Below, piece after piece: positions 17,777-25,845 of a stretch of 35,722 bases of DNA (its first letter is position 1; every line of letters starts with the position of its first letter). This stretch comes from Syntrophaceae bacterium UBA7520. Lineage in GTDB: Bacteria; Desulfobacterota; Syntrophia; Syntrophales; Smithellaceae. The position numbers and the translations under genes are program-made. The stretch spans positions 74,993 through 110,714 of the forward strand of contig DLNC01000035.1 of the NCBI GenBank assembly GCA_002478265.1. Reading direction: 5' to 3'. The notes beneath the pieces are model-generated. The model saw nothing but the letters and a program-made list of their open reading frames with translations, ran no database searches and had not been told where the DNA came from.

Positions 17777-18943
17777 TTGCAGCTTAAAGAGCGTGTGGTA
17801 ATAAAAATTGATTCCGTCGCCTTCGGGGGCGATGGCGTGGGCAGGGTGGATAATTTTGTTGTTTTTGTTCCTTTTGCCGCGCCGGGGGATAAACTCGAAA
17901 TTGAAATCATTCAGCGCAAAAAGAAATTCGCCCGCGGTAGAATTTTAAAAATTATTGAGCCGTCCGGTGAGCGGGTAACGCCTATTTGCCGCTATTATGA
18001 GCGTTGCGGCGGCTGCTGTTATCAGCATATAAATTACGAAACCCAGCTTGCGATTAAAAGAAAGCAAGTTGCGGACGCCTTTGAAAAAATAGGCGGCATT
18101 GCCGCGCCGCCGGTTTGCGAGCCGATTCCCTCGCCCCGCTCTTATCATTACCGCGGCAAGGCAAAGATGCACGCCGTGGAATTCAAGCTTGGTTTTATGG
18201 ACGTGTCCGGCGCGAAAGTGGTGAATATTGAGCGCTGCGAAATTGTCGTTGAAACCATAAACGGCAAAATCAGCGCATTACGCAAAGATAAGGTGTCTTT
18301 GCCGGGTCGGGCAGGAGAATACGCCATCTGGTCTGGCCAGGCCGCCGCGGCGGGCGAAAATGAATTGATCATCCGTGAGGTCAGGGGAAAAACATTTTTT
18401 GTGCCGCGGGAAGGATTTTTTCAGGCCAATCTTTATCTGACGGAAAAACTTGTCGAGGAGGTGTGCCGCCTGACGGCGGCGCGGAAAGTGGAAACTTTGA
18501 TTGACGCTTATTGCGGCAGCGGACTTTTTTCCGTTTTCCTGTCACCTTATGCTGAAAATATTTTTGGGATTGATTATGATGCAGCATCAGTCGCGTGCGG
18601 GCGGATGAATGCGGAAAAGGCCGGGGTAAAAAATGTCAATTTTTACGCCGGCGATGTTGAAGACATTCTGTCGCGCGAGTTTTCCCCGCGGAAAAACAAA
18701 CCGGACATGGTGCTTTTGGATCCGCCGCGTATCGGCTGCAGCGTGTCTGTTTTGCGTTTGCTTGCCCGGCTGCTGCCGCGCCGGATTATTTATATCTCCT
18801 GCAACCCGGCCACCCAGGCGCGCGACGTGAGATTTCTTCTTGGGCAAGGTTACAGGCTTATTAGTCTTGTGCCGCTGGATATGTTTCCCCAGACGCAACA
18901 TATCGAAGTAATCGGCGTTCTGGATGCAGTCGGGGAGACATAA
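17777..18943 (+). CDS. 23S rRNA (uracil-C5) methyltransferase, RlmD/TrmA family
   Basis: A SAM-dependent m5U RNA methyltransferase of 388 residues. An N-terminal TRAM domain (VVIKIDSVAFGGDGVGR onward) is followed by a [4Fe-4S] site with C71, C77, C80 in CRYYERCGGC and C154 as the fourth ligand, the RlmD pattern. The C-terminal methyltransferase domain has GSGLFSVFLS, GIDYDAASVACG, LLDPPRIGCS, YISCNPATQARDV with catalytic Cys342, and PQTQHIEVIGVL. TTG 17777 is chosen because GGAGGG (17764-17769) lies 7 nt upstream and it puts the TRAM domain at the usual distance; an in-frame GTG at 17747 would add ten residues with no ribosome site. Whether the target is 23S U1939, U747 or tRNA U54 cannot be told here. 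Confidence 0.93.
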   Translation: MQLKERVVIKIDSVAFGGDGVGRVDNFVVFVPFAAPGDKLEIEIIQRKKKFARGRILKIIEPSGERVTPICRYYERCGGCCYQHINYETQLAIKRKQVADAFEKIGGIAAPPVCEPIPSPRSYHYRGKAKMHAVEFKLGFMDVSGAKVVNIERCEIVVETINGKISALRKDKVSLPGRAGEYAIWSGQAAAAGENELIIREVRGKTFFVPREGFFQANLYLTEKLVEEVCRLTAARKVETLIDAYCGSGLFSVFLSPYAENIFGIDYDAASVACGRMNAEKAGVKNVNFYAGDVEDILSREFSPRKNKPDMVLLDPPRIGCSVSVLRLLARLLPRRIIYISCNPATQARDVRFLLGQGYRLISLVPLDMFPQTQHIEVIGVLDAVGET

Positions 18944-18978
18944 GTTGTCCATGTCCACCTTGCGGCGTCGGTAAAAAA

Positions 18979-19019
18979 GCGGATTTTTTCGGTAAAAATC
19001 AATGTTGCCGGCAATCCGC
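18979..19019. other. Overlapping inverted repeats in the gap 18944-19121
   Basis: GCGGATT (18979-18985) pairs with AATCCGC (19013-19019). Inside it, GATTTTT (18982-18988) pairs with AAAAATC (18994-19000) over a 5-nt loop. The two hairpins share bases, so they exclude each other. This may be the 3' end of the methyltransferase transcript or a leader structure of the next gene; no gene is visible in the gap. Confidence 0.3.
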
Positions 19020-19121
19020 GGATCGCCTTTTAGATTAAAATATTTTTGTGGCTTTCGCCGGAAAATATTGCTATTTTAGCGCGCACATCGGGAATATGAT
19101 TACACTTAGCGGGAGGGAAAA

Positions 19122-19769
19122 ATGCCGTCGAAAAGCAAAAATGTCAGACAACGACAGCTCCGGGTTTTTGAAACCAAACTGAAAGCACGCTTGCAGCAAT
19201 TGGCGCAACAGGGGATCGGCGAGAAAAGGGCAAAAAGCGATCCTCTGGTAAAAAAGCTGAAGGCGAAAATAAGACAGACAAACATTAGAATTGCCGTCTT
19301 TGAAAAATATGTGAAGCAGGCGGAAGAACTGGCCCAGGCAAAAGCGCAGAAATTAATTGAGGCGCCGAAGAAAAAAGATAAGCAACCAAAGGCGGAAGCA
19401 AAAGAAAAGGCAAAAGCTGCCAAACCCGCGCCTGAAGCTAAAAAATCGCCGGAAACGGCGCCCAAGCCGGTAGAAAAACCAAAGCCGGTGGAAGTTGCAA
19501 AACCTGCCGAGCAGCCGCATCCTGCCGAAACGGCGGAAGCGCCCAAGCCCGCAGAAGTTCCCCCACCCGTGGAACAAAAAGAGGAAGCTCCAAAACCGGC
19601 AGAAAAGCCAGAACCGGTTAAAGCGGAAGCAAAAGAAAAACCGGCCAAAGCTCCGGCAAAAAAAGAAGACAAAGAGAAAACTGTCAAAGCCCCGGCTAAG
19701 GAAAAGACTACCGCGGCAAAAACAAAAACAACGGCAAAGAAAACAGAGACAAAGAAAAAAGAAAAATAG
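19122..19769 (+). CDS. Lys/Ala/Pro-rich protein with coiled-coil head and histone-H1-like tail
   Basis: I do not recognise this 215-residue gene. GGGAGG lies 5 nt or so before the ATG. Residues 1-80 are charged and helical, with many Arg/Lys/Gln (NVRQRQLRVFETKLKARLQQ and KLKAKIRQTNIRIAVFEKYV), and may form a coiled coil. From about residue 82 to the end the sequence is low-complexity Lys, Ala, Pro and Glu, with repeated KPAE/KPVE/PVEKPKP units, finishing in KTKTTAKKTETKKKEK. Such tails occur in bacterial H1-like DNA-binding proteins and in ribosome- or envelope-linked linkers. There is no signal peptide. A strong intrinsic terminator follows directly. The mixed-charge middle (many Glu) argues against a simple DNA-compaction protein. 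Confidence 0.7.
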   Translation: MPSKSKNVRQRQLRVFETKLKARLQQLAQQGIGEKRAKSDPLVKKLKAKIRQTNIRIAVFEKYVKQAEELAQAKAQKLIEAPKKKDKQPKAEAKEKAKAAKPAPEAKKSPETAPKPVEKPKPVEVAKPAEQPHPAETAEAPKPAEVPPPVEQKEEAPKPAEKPEPVKAEAKEKPAKAPAKKEDKEKTVKAPAKEKTTAAKTKTTAKKTETKKKEK

Positions 19770-19781
19770 AATCGGAAAAAT

Positions 19782-19816
19782 AAAAAGGGCAAACTGTTTT
19801 CAGTTTGCCCTTTTTT
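19782..19816. terminator. Bidirectional intrinsic terminator
   Basis: A perfect 15-bp stem, AAAAAGGGCAAACTG (19782-19796) with CAGTTTGCCCTTTTT (19801-19815), closes a TTTT loop. The A-run on one side and T-run on the other let it work on both strands: it ends the Lys-rich gene (plus) and tRNA-Glu (minus), which converge here. Confidence 0.92.
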
Positions 19817-19820
19817 ATTC

Positions 19821-19896
19821 TGGCGTCCCCACGGGGAGTCGAACCCCGGTTACAGGCGTGAAAGGCCCGTGTCCTAGGCCTCTAGACGATGGGGAC
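19821..19896 (-). tRNA. tRNA-Glu (anticodon UUC)
   Basis: A 76-nt cloverleaf including the encoded CCA (the minus strand starts GTCCCCATCG and ends GGGGACGCCA). The acceptor stem GTCCCC/GGGGAC pairs fully. The anticodon stem CGGGC/GCCTG has one G-U pair around loop CTTTCAC, giving UUC. The T arm contains GGTTCGACTCC. The TAGAGGCCTAGGACA D-arm region is typical of tRNA-Glu. It stands alone, transcribed towards the terminator at 19782. Confidence 0.96.
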
Positions 19897-19932
19897 GGAG
19901 ATTGATCTATGCTCATCCAAAGAGGTGCGCGC

Positions 19933-19961
19933 CTTATATATTGTTCAAACCGGAATGTCAA
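19933..19961 (-). promoter_or_regulatory. Strong promoter for tRNA-Glu with GC-rich discriminator
   Basis: On the minus strand TTGACA (19961-19956) is followed after exactly 17 nt by TATAAG (19938-19933) and then GCGCGC. The GC-rich discriminator after the -10 is the hallmark of stringently controlled stable-RNA promoters. Predicted transcript start is about 30 nt before the tRNA 5' end. Confidence 0.8.
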
Positions 19962-20040
19962 GCAATCCCTCAATAAAATTATAAATAATGCTTTGCGGCG
20001 GCAAAGCGTGTACAAATAAGTGTTATTAGCGATGGGGAAA

Positions 20041-21759
20041 ATGCTTACCAAGGAAACGATTATCGGGATTCTGGAAGAGATAGCTGTACTTCTGGAGTTA
20101 ACGGGAGAAAATCCATTTAAATCCCGCGCCTACCAGAATGCCGCCCGCAATCTGGAAAAAATAGATGCTGATCTCAATTCGCTGGCGAAGCAAAACAGGC
20201 TTGCCGAAATCGAAGGCATCGGCGAAGCCATCAGCAAAAAATTGACCGAGTTGCTCAGGACGGGAAAGCTCGAATACTACGAAAAACTCAAAGCCTCTGT
20301 TCCTCCCGGCCATCTGGAGATGCTCAAAATTCCGGGCCTGGGCCCCAAAAAAATTCACGCGCTTTATGAGCAGTTGGGCATAAAAGACGTGGGCGAGCTG
20401 GAATATGCCTGCCTGGAAAACCGTCTTGTTGACCTGAAAGGATTCGGCAAAAAAACGCAGGACAATATTCTGGCCGGTATCGCCAAACTCAAGGTTTATA
20501 AGGAAAGAAGATTGTATGCGGAAGTCGCCGCCGGAGCGCAAGATTTGCAGGATTATCTGAAAAAGGAAAAAAATATTTTGTCCATCAACATTGCCGGCTC
20601 ACTGCGCCGCGGCAACGAGACGGTGAAAGATATCGATATTCTGGCCGCGACAAAAAACCCTGCGAAGCTGGCCGAATATTTTACTTCTTATAAGCGCGTG
20701 CAAACTGTTACCGCCGATGGTGAGACAAAAGTCAGCGTGGTTTTAGAATCAGGCATCAATGCCGATTTGCGTATCGTGACGCTTGACGAGTATCCTTACG
20801 CCCTGCATCATTTCACCGGTTCCAAAGAGCACAATACCGCCATGCGTGGCCGCGCCAAGGATATGGGGCTCAAGATGAATGAATACGGACTTTTCCGCGG
20901 CGAGAAAAATATCAAATGCAAGGATGAAGAAGAATTGTTTGCCGCGTTGAAAATGCAGTTTATCGAGCCGGAGCTGCGCGAGAACATGGGAGAAATCCAA
21001 GCGGCGGAAAAAAATGAGCTTCCCCAACTGGTCGAGGAAAAAGACATTCAGGGGATTTTTCACGTGCATACCAATTTCAGCGACGGTGGTGAATCACTGG
21101 AGAGCATGGCGCGGGCCGCAAAAAAGATGGGCTTTGCCTACATCGGCATTTCCGACCACAGTGTCTCCGCCGCTTACGCGGGTGGGCTTAAGATAGATGA
21201 TATAAAAAAGCAACATGAGCTTATCCACAATCTCAACGAAAAATTAAAACCATTTTATATTTTCAAGGGAATCGAATCGGATATTCTGCCCGACGGCTCG
21301 CTGGATTACGATGATCAAACGTTGGCACGCTTCGATTTTGTCATTGCCGCGGTTCATTCCAACTTCAACCTGCCCGCGAATGAGATGACCGCGCGCATAA
21401 AAAAAGCGCTGCAAAACAAATATACCACGATGCTTGCCCATCCCACCGGCCGGCTGCTTTTATCGCGCGACCCGTATGCTTTAAATATCGAAGAAATAAT
21501 CGATGCTGCGGCAAAATTCGGCAAGGCCATCGAGCTCAACGCCAACGCGCATCGGCTGGATTTGGATTGGCGCCACTGCATTTACGCCAAAAAGAAGGGC
21601 GTGAAAATCGCGATAAATCCCGACGCGCATCAGATTGCCGGATTGCTTGATATTGGCTTTGGCATTAAAATCGCGCGCAAGGGGTGGCTGTCCAGGGAAG
21701 ACTGTCTTAATTGCATGGGCGTGGAAGAGATGAAAAAATATTTAAACAAAAAGAAATAA
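20041..21759 (+). CDS. polX: DNA polymerase X family protein with PHP domain (PolX)
   Basis: A 572-residue bacterial PolX, a repair polymerase able to fill short gaps; the PHP domain supplies metal-dependent phosphoesterase activity (3'-5' exonuclease or AP-endonuclease in studied homologues). N-terminal helix-hairpin-helix region: GENPFKSRAYQNAARNLE, then GIGEAISKKL and IPGLGPKKI. Palm: GSLRRGNETVKDIDIL with D197 and D199, and a third carboxylate D242 in NADLRIV. PHP: HVHTNFSDG, AYIGISDHSVSAAYAGG, AAVHSNF, AHPTGRLL and AINPDAHQ carry the His/Asp metal ligands. All expected metal residues are present. In-frame ATGs at 20032 and 20041 and a GTG at 20020 are possible starts; 20041 (after GGGGAAA) fits family length best. 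Confidence 0.92.
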   Translation: MLTKETIIGILEEIAVLLELTGENPFKSRAYQNAARNLEKIDADLNSLAKQNRLAEIEGIGEAISKKLTELLRTGKLEYYEKLKASVPPGHLEMLKIPGLGPKKIHALYEQLGIKDVGELEYACLENRLVDLKGFGKKTQDNILAGIAKLKVYKERRLYAEVAAGAQDLQDYLKKEKNILSINIAGSLRRGNETVKDIDILAATKNPAKLAEYFTSYKRVQTVTADGETKVSVVLESGINADLRIVTLDEYPYALHHFTGSKEHNTAMRGRAKDMGLKMNEYGLFRGEKNIKCKDEEELFAALKMQFIEPELRENMGEIQAAEKNELPQLVEEKDIQGIFHVHTNFSDGGESLESMARAAKKMGFAYIGISDHSVSAAYAGGLKIDDIKKQHELIHNLNEKLKPFYIFKGIESDILPDGSLDYDDQTLARFDFVIAAVHSNFNLPANEMTARIKKALQNKYTTMLAHPTGRLLLSRDPYALNIEEIIDAAAKFGKAIELNANAHRLDLDWRHCIYAKKKGVKIAINPDAHQIAGLLDIGFGIKIARKGWLSREDCLNCMGVEEMKKYLNKKK

Positions 21760-21767
21760 TTGTGTAA

Positions 21768-21809
21768 GTCATTGCGAGGTGACGTGAGCCACCGTGGCAA
21801 TCTTTTTTT
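21768..21809. repeat. Interspersed palindromic repeat, copy A
   Basis: GTCATTGCGAGG followed by a short variable centre and GTGGCAATCT, between polX and the nitroreductase gene. It shares both ends with the copies at 26475, 29517, 33596 and 33674. Confidence 0.75.
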
Positions 21810-21861
21810 GCGATTGTTTCACGTGCGTTCGCAGCGACCATTCCAAATCAGGAGGCTTATT

Positions 21862-22449
21862 ATGAATATCAGAGATTTCCGCAAGCCGGAATATGATGTG
21901 GATGAAATATTTCTAAATCGCTGGTCGCCGCGCGCGATGTCCGGTGAAGAAATAGAAGAAAAAGTTTTATTTCAGCTTTTTGAGGCCGCCCGTTGGGCGC
22001 CTTCTGCCAACAACAACCAGCCTTGGCGTTTCATCTACGCACGACGCGGCACAAAACACTGGCAAACTTTCTTTGATATTTTGGCAGAGGGCAATCAGGT
22101 TTGGGCAAAAAATGCCGCCGTGCTGCTTGTCGTTATTTCCAAGACCACGTTTGATAATAACAAACACGCCCGTACACATTCCTATGATGCCGGCGCTGCG
22201 TGGGAAAATTTTGCCTTGCAGGGCTCTTTACGTGGCTTGGTCGTGCACGGCATGCAGGGTTTTGACTACGATAAGGCAAAAGAAGTTTTAGGCATTCCCG
22301 ATGGCTATCAGGTGGAAGCGATGATTGCCGTGGGCCAGCCGGGCAGGAAAGAGGACTTGCCGGATTTTCAGCAAAAGCGCGAGTTCCCCTCGTCCCGGAA
22401 AAGCATTGCCGAAATCGCTATGGAAGGCGCTTTTCGCGAAACGACATAA
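21862..22449 (+). CDS. Nitroreductase family FMN protein
   Basis: A 195-residue flavoprotein of the nitroreductase fold, likely an NAD(P)H-dependent reductase with FMN; the substrate is unknown. ATG 21862 has a near-perfect AGGAGG 6 nt upstream. The N-terminal RWSPRAMSGEEI contains the FMN-phosphate-binding RxSxR-type motif; ARWAPSANNNQPWRFIY is the family signature; WENFALQGSLRGLVVHGM and MIAVGQPG complete the flavin site. It is on the short side for the family (usually 170-220). Open frame upstream to 21760 runs through the repeat and is not coding. Confidence 0.9.
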   Translation: MNIRDFRKPEYDVDEIFLNRWSPRAMSGEEIEEKVLFQLFEAARWAPSANNNQPWRFIYARRGTKHWQTFFDILAEGNQVWAKNAAVLLVVISKTTFDNNKHARTHSYDAGAAWENFALQGSLRGLVVHGMQGFDYDKAKEVLGIPDGYQVEAMIAVGQPGRKEDLPDFQQKREFPSSRKSIAEIAMEGAFRETT

Positions 22450-22461
22450 CTTGGCTATATC

Positions 22462-22559
22462 TTCAGTCTTTGCCCTTTAGTCTTCAGTTCCGCATTCGCG
22501 TGATTCCGCGTTGCATGGCAACACTCCACCTTGAACCTTCGACCTTTCGCCTTCAACCT
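22462..22559. repeat. Degenerate 7-base tandem repeats in the gap 22450-22679
   Basis: Two runs of decayed heptamers: TTCAGTC, TTTGCCC, TTTAGTC, TTCAGTT (22462-22489), then CCTTGAA, CCTTCGA, CCTTTCG, CCTTCAA, CCT (22529-22559). The pyrimidine-rich 7-base period is clear although single units vary. No ORF overlaps them. Confidence 0.55.
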
Positions 22560-22679
22560 AAATTAATTTGACCCTGCCGGGTTTTCGTTGTAATCACATA
22601 ACAAACCGGAAAATATGGGTTGTTGTTTTTCGCTGCTCGTAGTTTTTCGGGGTCAACCCCACAAAAAAGGAGACAACCC

Positions 22680-23036
22680 ATGGATACCAATGAAGGAATC
22701 AAGATAACCGACGTCAAAGTAAATAAAAACAATCTTTATAAAGAAGAAACCTTTACCGACCTGACTTTCGCCACTATCCGCTGCCTGACGCCGGTCAAAA
22801 TCGACGGTTCGCCTGATGAAAGCAGAGAGCGCATCTTTACCGGCATGACCCAGCTTATGTCGCCCAAAGGGCCGATTCCGGTGCAGTGCGTCATAGATAA
22901 CGCGAAAACTCTGGAAGAAGCGCTGGATAAACTGCCCGCGGCCATTGATAAAACCGTCAAGGCCATGATTGAAGAAGCCAGGGAAATGCAGCGCCAGGAG
23001 GCGTCCCGCATTATTGTTCCCGGACGGGAAGATTAA
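22680..23036 (+). CDS. Conserved-looking small cytosolic protein of unknown function
   Basis: I do not recognise this 118-residue protein. The start ATG 22680 has GGAG 9 nt upstream; the frame remains open upstream to 22620 but with no support. It has no signal peptide or transmembrane segment. The first half reads like a beta-rich module (IKITDVKVNKNNLYKEETFT, then FATIRCLTPVKIDGSPDE); the second half is helical and charged, KTLEEALDKLPAAIDKTVKA followed by a Glu/Gln/Arg-rich helix. It is 60 nt upstream of a FadH-like flavoprotein on the same strand, with which it may be co-transcribed. Confidence 0.65.
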   Translation: MDTNEGIKITDVKVNKNNLYKEETFTDLTFATIRCLTPVKIDGSPDESRERIFTGMTQLMSPKGPIPVQCVIDNAKTLEEALDKLPAAIDKTVKAMIEEAREMQRQEASRIIVPGRED

Positions 23037-23096
23037 GGGATTAAACAAAGATAAACACTTTTTATGCAGCTTTTAAAAATTTGCAAGAGGCAGGTT

Positions 23097-25370
23097 ATGG
23101 AAAATAAGTATCATGAGCGCATGAAGGCAGTCGTGGAGAAACTGGGCACCTGGTATGAGGACAAATCTCGTTTAGAAGAAGGAATGCTTACTTCCAAACT
23201 TTACCCTTACACGGCGATGTTCAGCCCGCTGCAGGTAAACAGCGTAAAAATAAAAAACCGTCTGGTCATGGGGCCGATGGGCAATATTAGCATGGCGGAA
23301 GAAACGGGACGCCCCAACACGAAAATGATTCAGTACTTTACCGAAAGGGCGAAGGGCGGCGTCGGGCTGATCACTTCCGGCCTGGTGCCGATCAGCCACG
23401 GCGTGGATCCCACGGTAACGGAGCTCAATAACCTTTCCTATTTTCCGCGCATCGACGCTTCGCGCACGCGTTTCGCCGGCTGGCGGGACATTGCTGAACG
23501 CTGCCACGGATACGGCGCCAAATTTTTTATTCAGCTTACCCCCGGTTTGGGACGAGTGGGTTCTCCCGAATGCCTGATAAATAAATTCAAACTTCCCGTA
23601 TCGGCTTCATGGAACCCCAATTTTTATATACCTTCGATACCATGCCGGCCTCTCTCCGGGCGCATGGCGCGTAGGATTATCAAAAACGCCGGCCAGGCGG
23701 CTGCGGATGCCAAGGCCCTCCTGATTGACGGCGTTTATCTGCACGGGCATGAAGGCTATTTGCTAGAGCAGATGACTAATACCGCTTTTAACAGAAGATC
23801 TTTAGGCGCTTTTTCCGACTGGCAGAGATTCGGCGTCGACCTAATCAAAGAAATACGTCGCCGCGTCGGCGATTCCTATCCCATCATGTACCGTATCGAT
23901 CTTTCACTGGCGCTCAACGAAACGTACGGGGAAAAAATAAACACAGTTAAATCCCTGCGTAAATTCAAAAAAGAGCGCACTACTGAACAGACACTTGATT
24001 ACATGGTGGCGCTGGTGCGGGCGGGAGTGGATATGTTTGATGTGGATCTGGGCTGTTATGATAATTGGTGGCTGCCTCATCCTCCGGGGTTCATGCCTCC
24101 CGGCTGTTATCTGGAAATATCGAAAATCGTCAAGGATTATTTCTCGGCAAACAAGATACTTTCCAATGCGGGTATGGAAGTGCCAGTGGTGGCGGTGGGC
24201 AAGCTCGGTTATCCCGATCTCGCCGAACAGGCGCTGCGCGATAAAAAGTGCGATATGATTATGCTGGCGCGCCCGCTTCTGGCCGATCCGCAATGGCCGA
24301 ACAAGGTTTACGCGGGAAAGGTGGAAAGGATTTGTCCCTGCATCGGCGATCAGGAAGGATGTATCAATGAATTTGTCGAAGGCGGGCATCCCCAGTGCAC
24401 GGTGAATCCCCGCACCGGTCAGGAAGATATTTACAACGGCAGCGAAATGGCTCCCGCCAAAAAAATAAAAAAGATTGCCGTTGTCGGCGGCGGTCCGGCG
24501 GGTGTTAACGCCGCGATGATTGCCGCCCATCGCGGGCACGAGGTGACGCTATTTGAAAAAAGAGAGGAAATCGGCGGCATGCTGATTCCCGGTTCGCGAC
24601 CGGCCATCAAATTCGATATCCTTAATTACCGCGCCTATTTGGAAACGATGCTTGAAGAGGCGATAAAAAATTACGGCCTAAAGGTCGAATACGGGCGCGA
24701 GGTAACTGTGGATTCGCTGCGCGCGGGCGGGTATGACGCGGTTGTCTGCGCCACCGGCACTGTCCAAAAAAGGCCTCCGGCCAAGGGCATAGATTCTTCC
24801 CACGTTATTTTGGCGGTTGACCTTTTACGCGAACCCTCTATTTGCGAGGCCGCGCAGAACATTGTCATCGTCGGCGGCGGCTCCGTGGGCTGCGAGACGG
24901 CTTATTTCCTTGTCCATGAAAAAAAGAAAAACGTAAAGATCGTCGAAATGCTCCCGGAAATAATGAAAGGCGTGTGCACGTCGAACCGCGGCTTTCTCAT
25001 CCACTATCTGGAAAAAATGGGCGTGGAGATGCTCAATTGCTCGCTGCTCAAGGAGGTGGGTGATAAAGAAGTTCTTGTCGCGCAGAATATGTCAAAGACC
25101 GTCCCCAACCCCTACGTCACCTGGACGCCGCTTTTGCCGGAAAATATCGAAAACCCCTTTGTCAAAAAGATTAAGGAAGAGATTAAAGAGCGGCAACTGA
25201 AGGCTGAGCTTGTTGTCCTTTCCGCGGGCGCGCGTCCTGCTGACGGACTTTACTATAAATGTCTTGCGGCCAACGTCGCGCCGGAACTTTACAATATTGG
25301 CGATTCCTTTGCCTGCGGCAGATTGCTCGAAGCGGTAAGGGCGGCATACCAGCTGGGTACGGCGATATAA
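23097..25370 (+). CDS. Old yellow enzyme / 2,4-dienoyl-CoA reductase (FadH)-like flavoprotein
   Basis: A 757-residue multi-cofactor oxidoreductase with three modules: an FMN TIM barrel (about 40-400), an Fe-S motif, and two Rossmann parts for FAD and NAD(P)H. Visible: FSPLQVNSVKIKNRLVMGP (OYE N-terminus), GHEGYLLEQM containing the family EGYL with its catalytic-type Tyr, KIAVVGGGPAGVNAA (FAD, about 457-471) and NIVIVGGGSVGCETAYFL (NAD(P)H). In place of the FadH Fe-S pattern CxxCxxxCx11C the sequence has C413-P-C415-I-G-D418-Q-E-G-C422 then C434: the second Cys is Asp, with an extra Cys two residues before the first. ATG 23097 is chosen (AGAGG upstream) over ATG 23064. Likely reduces an unsaturated acyl-CoA or enoate. 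Confidence 0.88.
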   Translation: MENKYHERMKAVVEKLGTWYEDKSRLEEGMLTSKLYPYTAMFSPLQVNSVKIKNRLVMGPMGNISMAEETGRPNTKMIQYFTERAKGGVGLITSGLVPISHGVDPTVTELNNLSYFPRIDASRTRFAGWRDIAERCHGYGAKFFIQLTPGLGRVGSPECLINKFKLPVSASWNPNFYIPSIPCRPLSGRMARRIIKNAGQAAADAKALLIDGVYLHGHEGYLLEQMTNTAFNRRSLGAFSDWQRFGVDLIKEIRRRVGDSYPIMYRIDLSLALNETYGEKINTVKSLRKFKKERTTEQTLDYMVALVRAGVDMFDVDLGCYDNWWLPHPPGFMPPGCYLEISKIVKDYFSANKILSNAGMEVPVVAVGKLGYPDLAEQALRDKKCDMIMLARPLLADPQWPNKVYAGKVERICPCIGDQEGCINEFVEGGHPQCTVNPRTGQEDIYNGSEMAPAKKIKKIAVVGGGPAGVNAAMIAAHRGHEVTLFEKREEIGGMLIPGSRPAIKFDILNYRAYLETMLEEAIKNYGLKVEYGREVTVDSLRAGGYDAVVCATGTVQKRPPAKGIDSSHVILAVDLLREPSICEAAQNIVIVGGGSVGCETAYFLVHEKKKNVKIVEMLPEIMKGVCTSNRGFLIHYLEKMGVEMLNCSLLKEVGDKEVLVAQNMSKTVPNPYVTWTPLLPENIENPFVKKIKEEIKERQLKAELVVLSAGARPADGLYYKCLAANVAPELYNIGDSFACGRLLEAVRAAYQLGTAI

Positions 25371-25474
25371 TCTTTAACTGTCGGCAAAGAATAAAAAAGG
25401 CGTGGTTGCGTTATTGTTACGTTGTTAATGATAAATAGTTTTTAAATGAGCGTCATTTTGGCGGGAGAAATTTT

Positions 25475-25666
25475 ATGAACTCCGCCGATGTTTCCGAAAA
25501 AGATAAACAAATGGCCGAGCGCTGCGTTGAGTGCCCTGTGTGCACGCACGCCCGCAGAAAACAGCGCGGGTTTGCCTACTGGTTTGTTAAAACCATCGAA
25601 GGCGGCATCTGCCCCTACTGCGCGGCCTACGAAAGAGTCTACGGCAGAAAAGCCCACGAGGCCTGA
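25475..25666 (+). CDS. Small five-cysteine putative zinc-binding protein
   Basis: A 63-residue soluble protein, family not recognised. Cysteines C17, C20, C23 (CVECPVC) and C46, C49 (CPYC) suggest a zinc-ribbon or rubredoxin-like metal site; four or five could act. A basic and aromatic stretch, RRKQRGFAYWFVKTIEGG, lies between them. GGGAGA lies 8 nt before ATG 25475. It follows the FadH-like gene by 104 nt on the same strand, so it could be an electron-transfer or assembly partner, but the sequence alone does not show that. Confidence 0.7.
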   Translation: MNSADVSEKDKQMAERCVECPVCTHARRKQRGFAYWFVKTIEGGICPYCAAYERVYGRKAHEA

Positions 25667-25708
25667 TAAAAGCGGCGCGGGCGATGCCGCGTCCTTTGCA
25701 TCTTGTTC

Positions 25709-25736
25709 TTGAAATTAAGAAAAATCGAGGTATATT
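25709..25736 (+). promoter_or_regulatory. Candidate promoter for the membrane-protein pair (block 1 of a matched pair)
   Basis: TTGAAA (25709-25714), 16 nt, TATATT (25731-25736). The block, including spacer and GG before the -10, matches the one at 29448-29475 at 24 of 31 positions. It would give a leader of about 100 nt containing the hairpin at 25755. Confidence 0.5.
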
Positions 25737-25754
25737 TAACTCGTTGTCCCGGAG

Positions 25755-25779
25755 GGCGCATTGGCTCTGAAAATGCGCC
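25755..25779 (+). promoter_or_regulatory. Hairpin in the leader of the membrane-protein pair
   Basis: GGCGCATT (25755-25762) pairs perfectly with AATGCGCC (25772-25779) over a 9-nt loop. It is not followed by a T-run, so it is not a standard terminator. It lies between the candidate promoter at 25709 and the ATG at 25846. Confidence 0.4.
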
Positions 25780-25845
25780 GCAGTAGCAGGCTTATTTCGC
25801 GCAAGCCCTGTTGTCTTTTGTGTCAGTGAAAAAGAGAGGTGAATT

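Noticed and set aside
19106..19792. Long minus-strand ORF opposite the Lys-rich gene (Phe/Ser/Ala-rich)
   Set aside because: It is a shadow of the biased K/A/P codons on the plus strand and reads through the terminator stem.
21760..21861. Extension of the nitroreductase frame upstream through TTG 21760
   Set aside because: It runs through an intergenic repeat; the AGGAGG before ATG 21862 settles the start.
22620..22679. N-terminal extension of the 118-residue small protein
   Set aside because: No ribosome site before 22620, while GGAG precedes ATG 22680.
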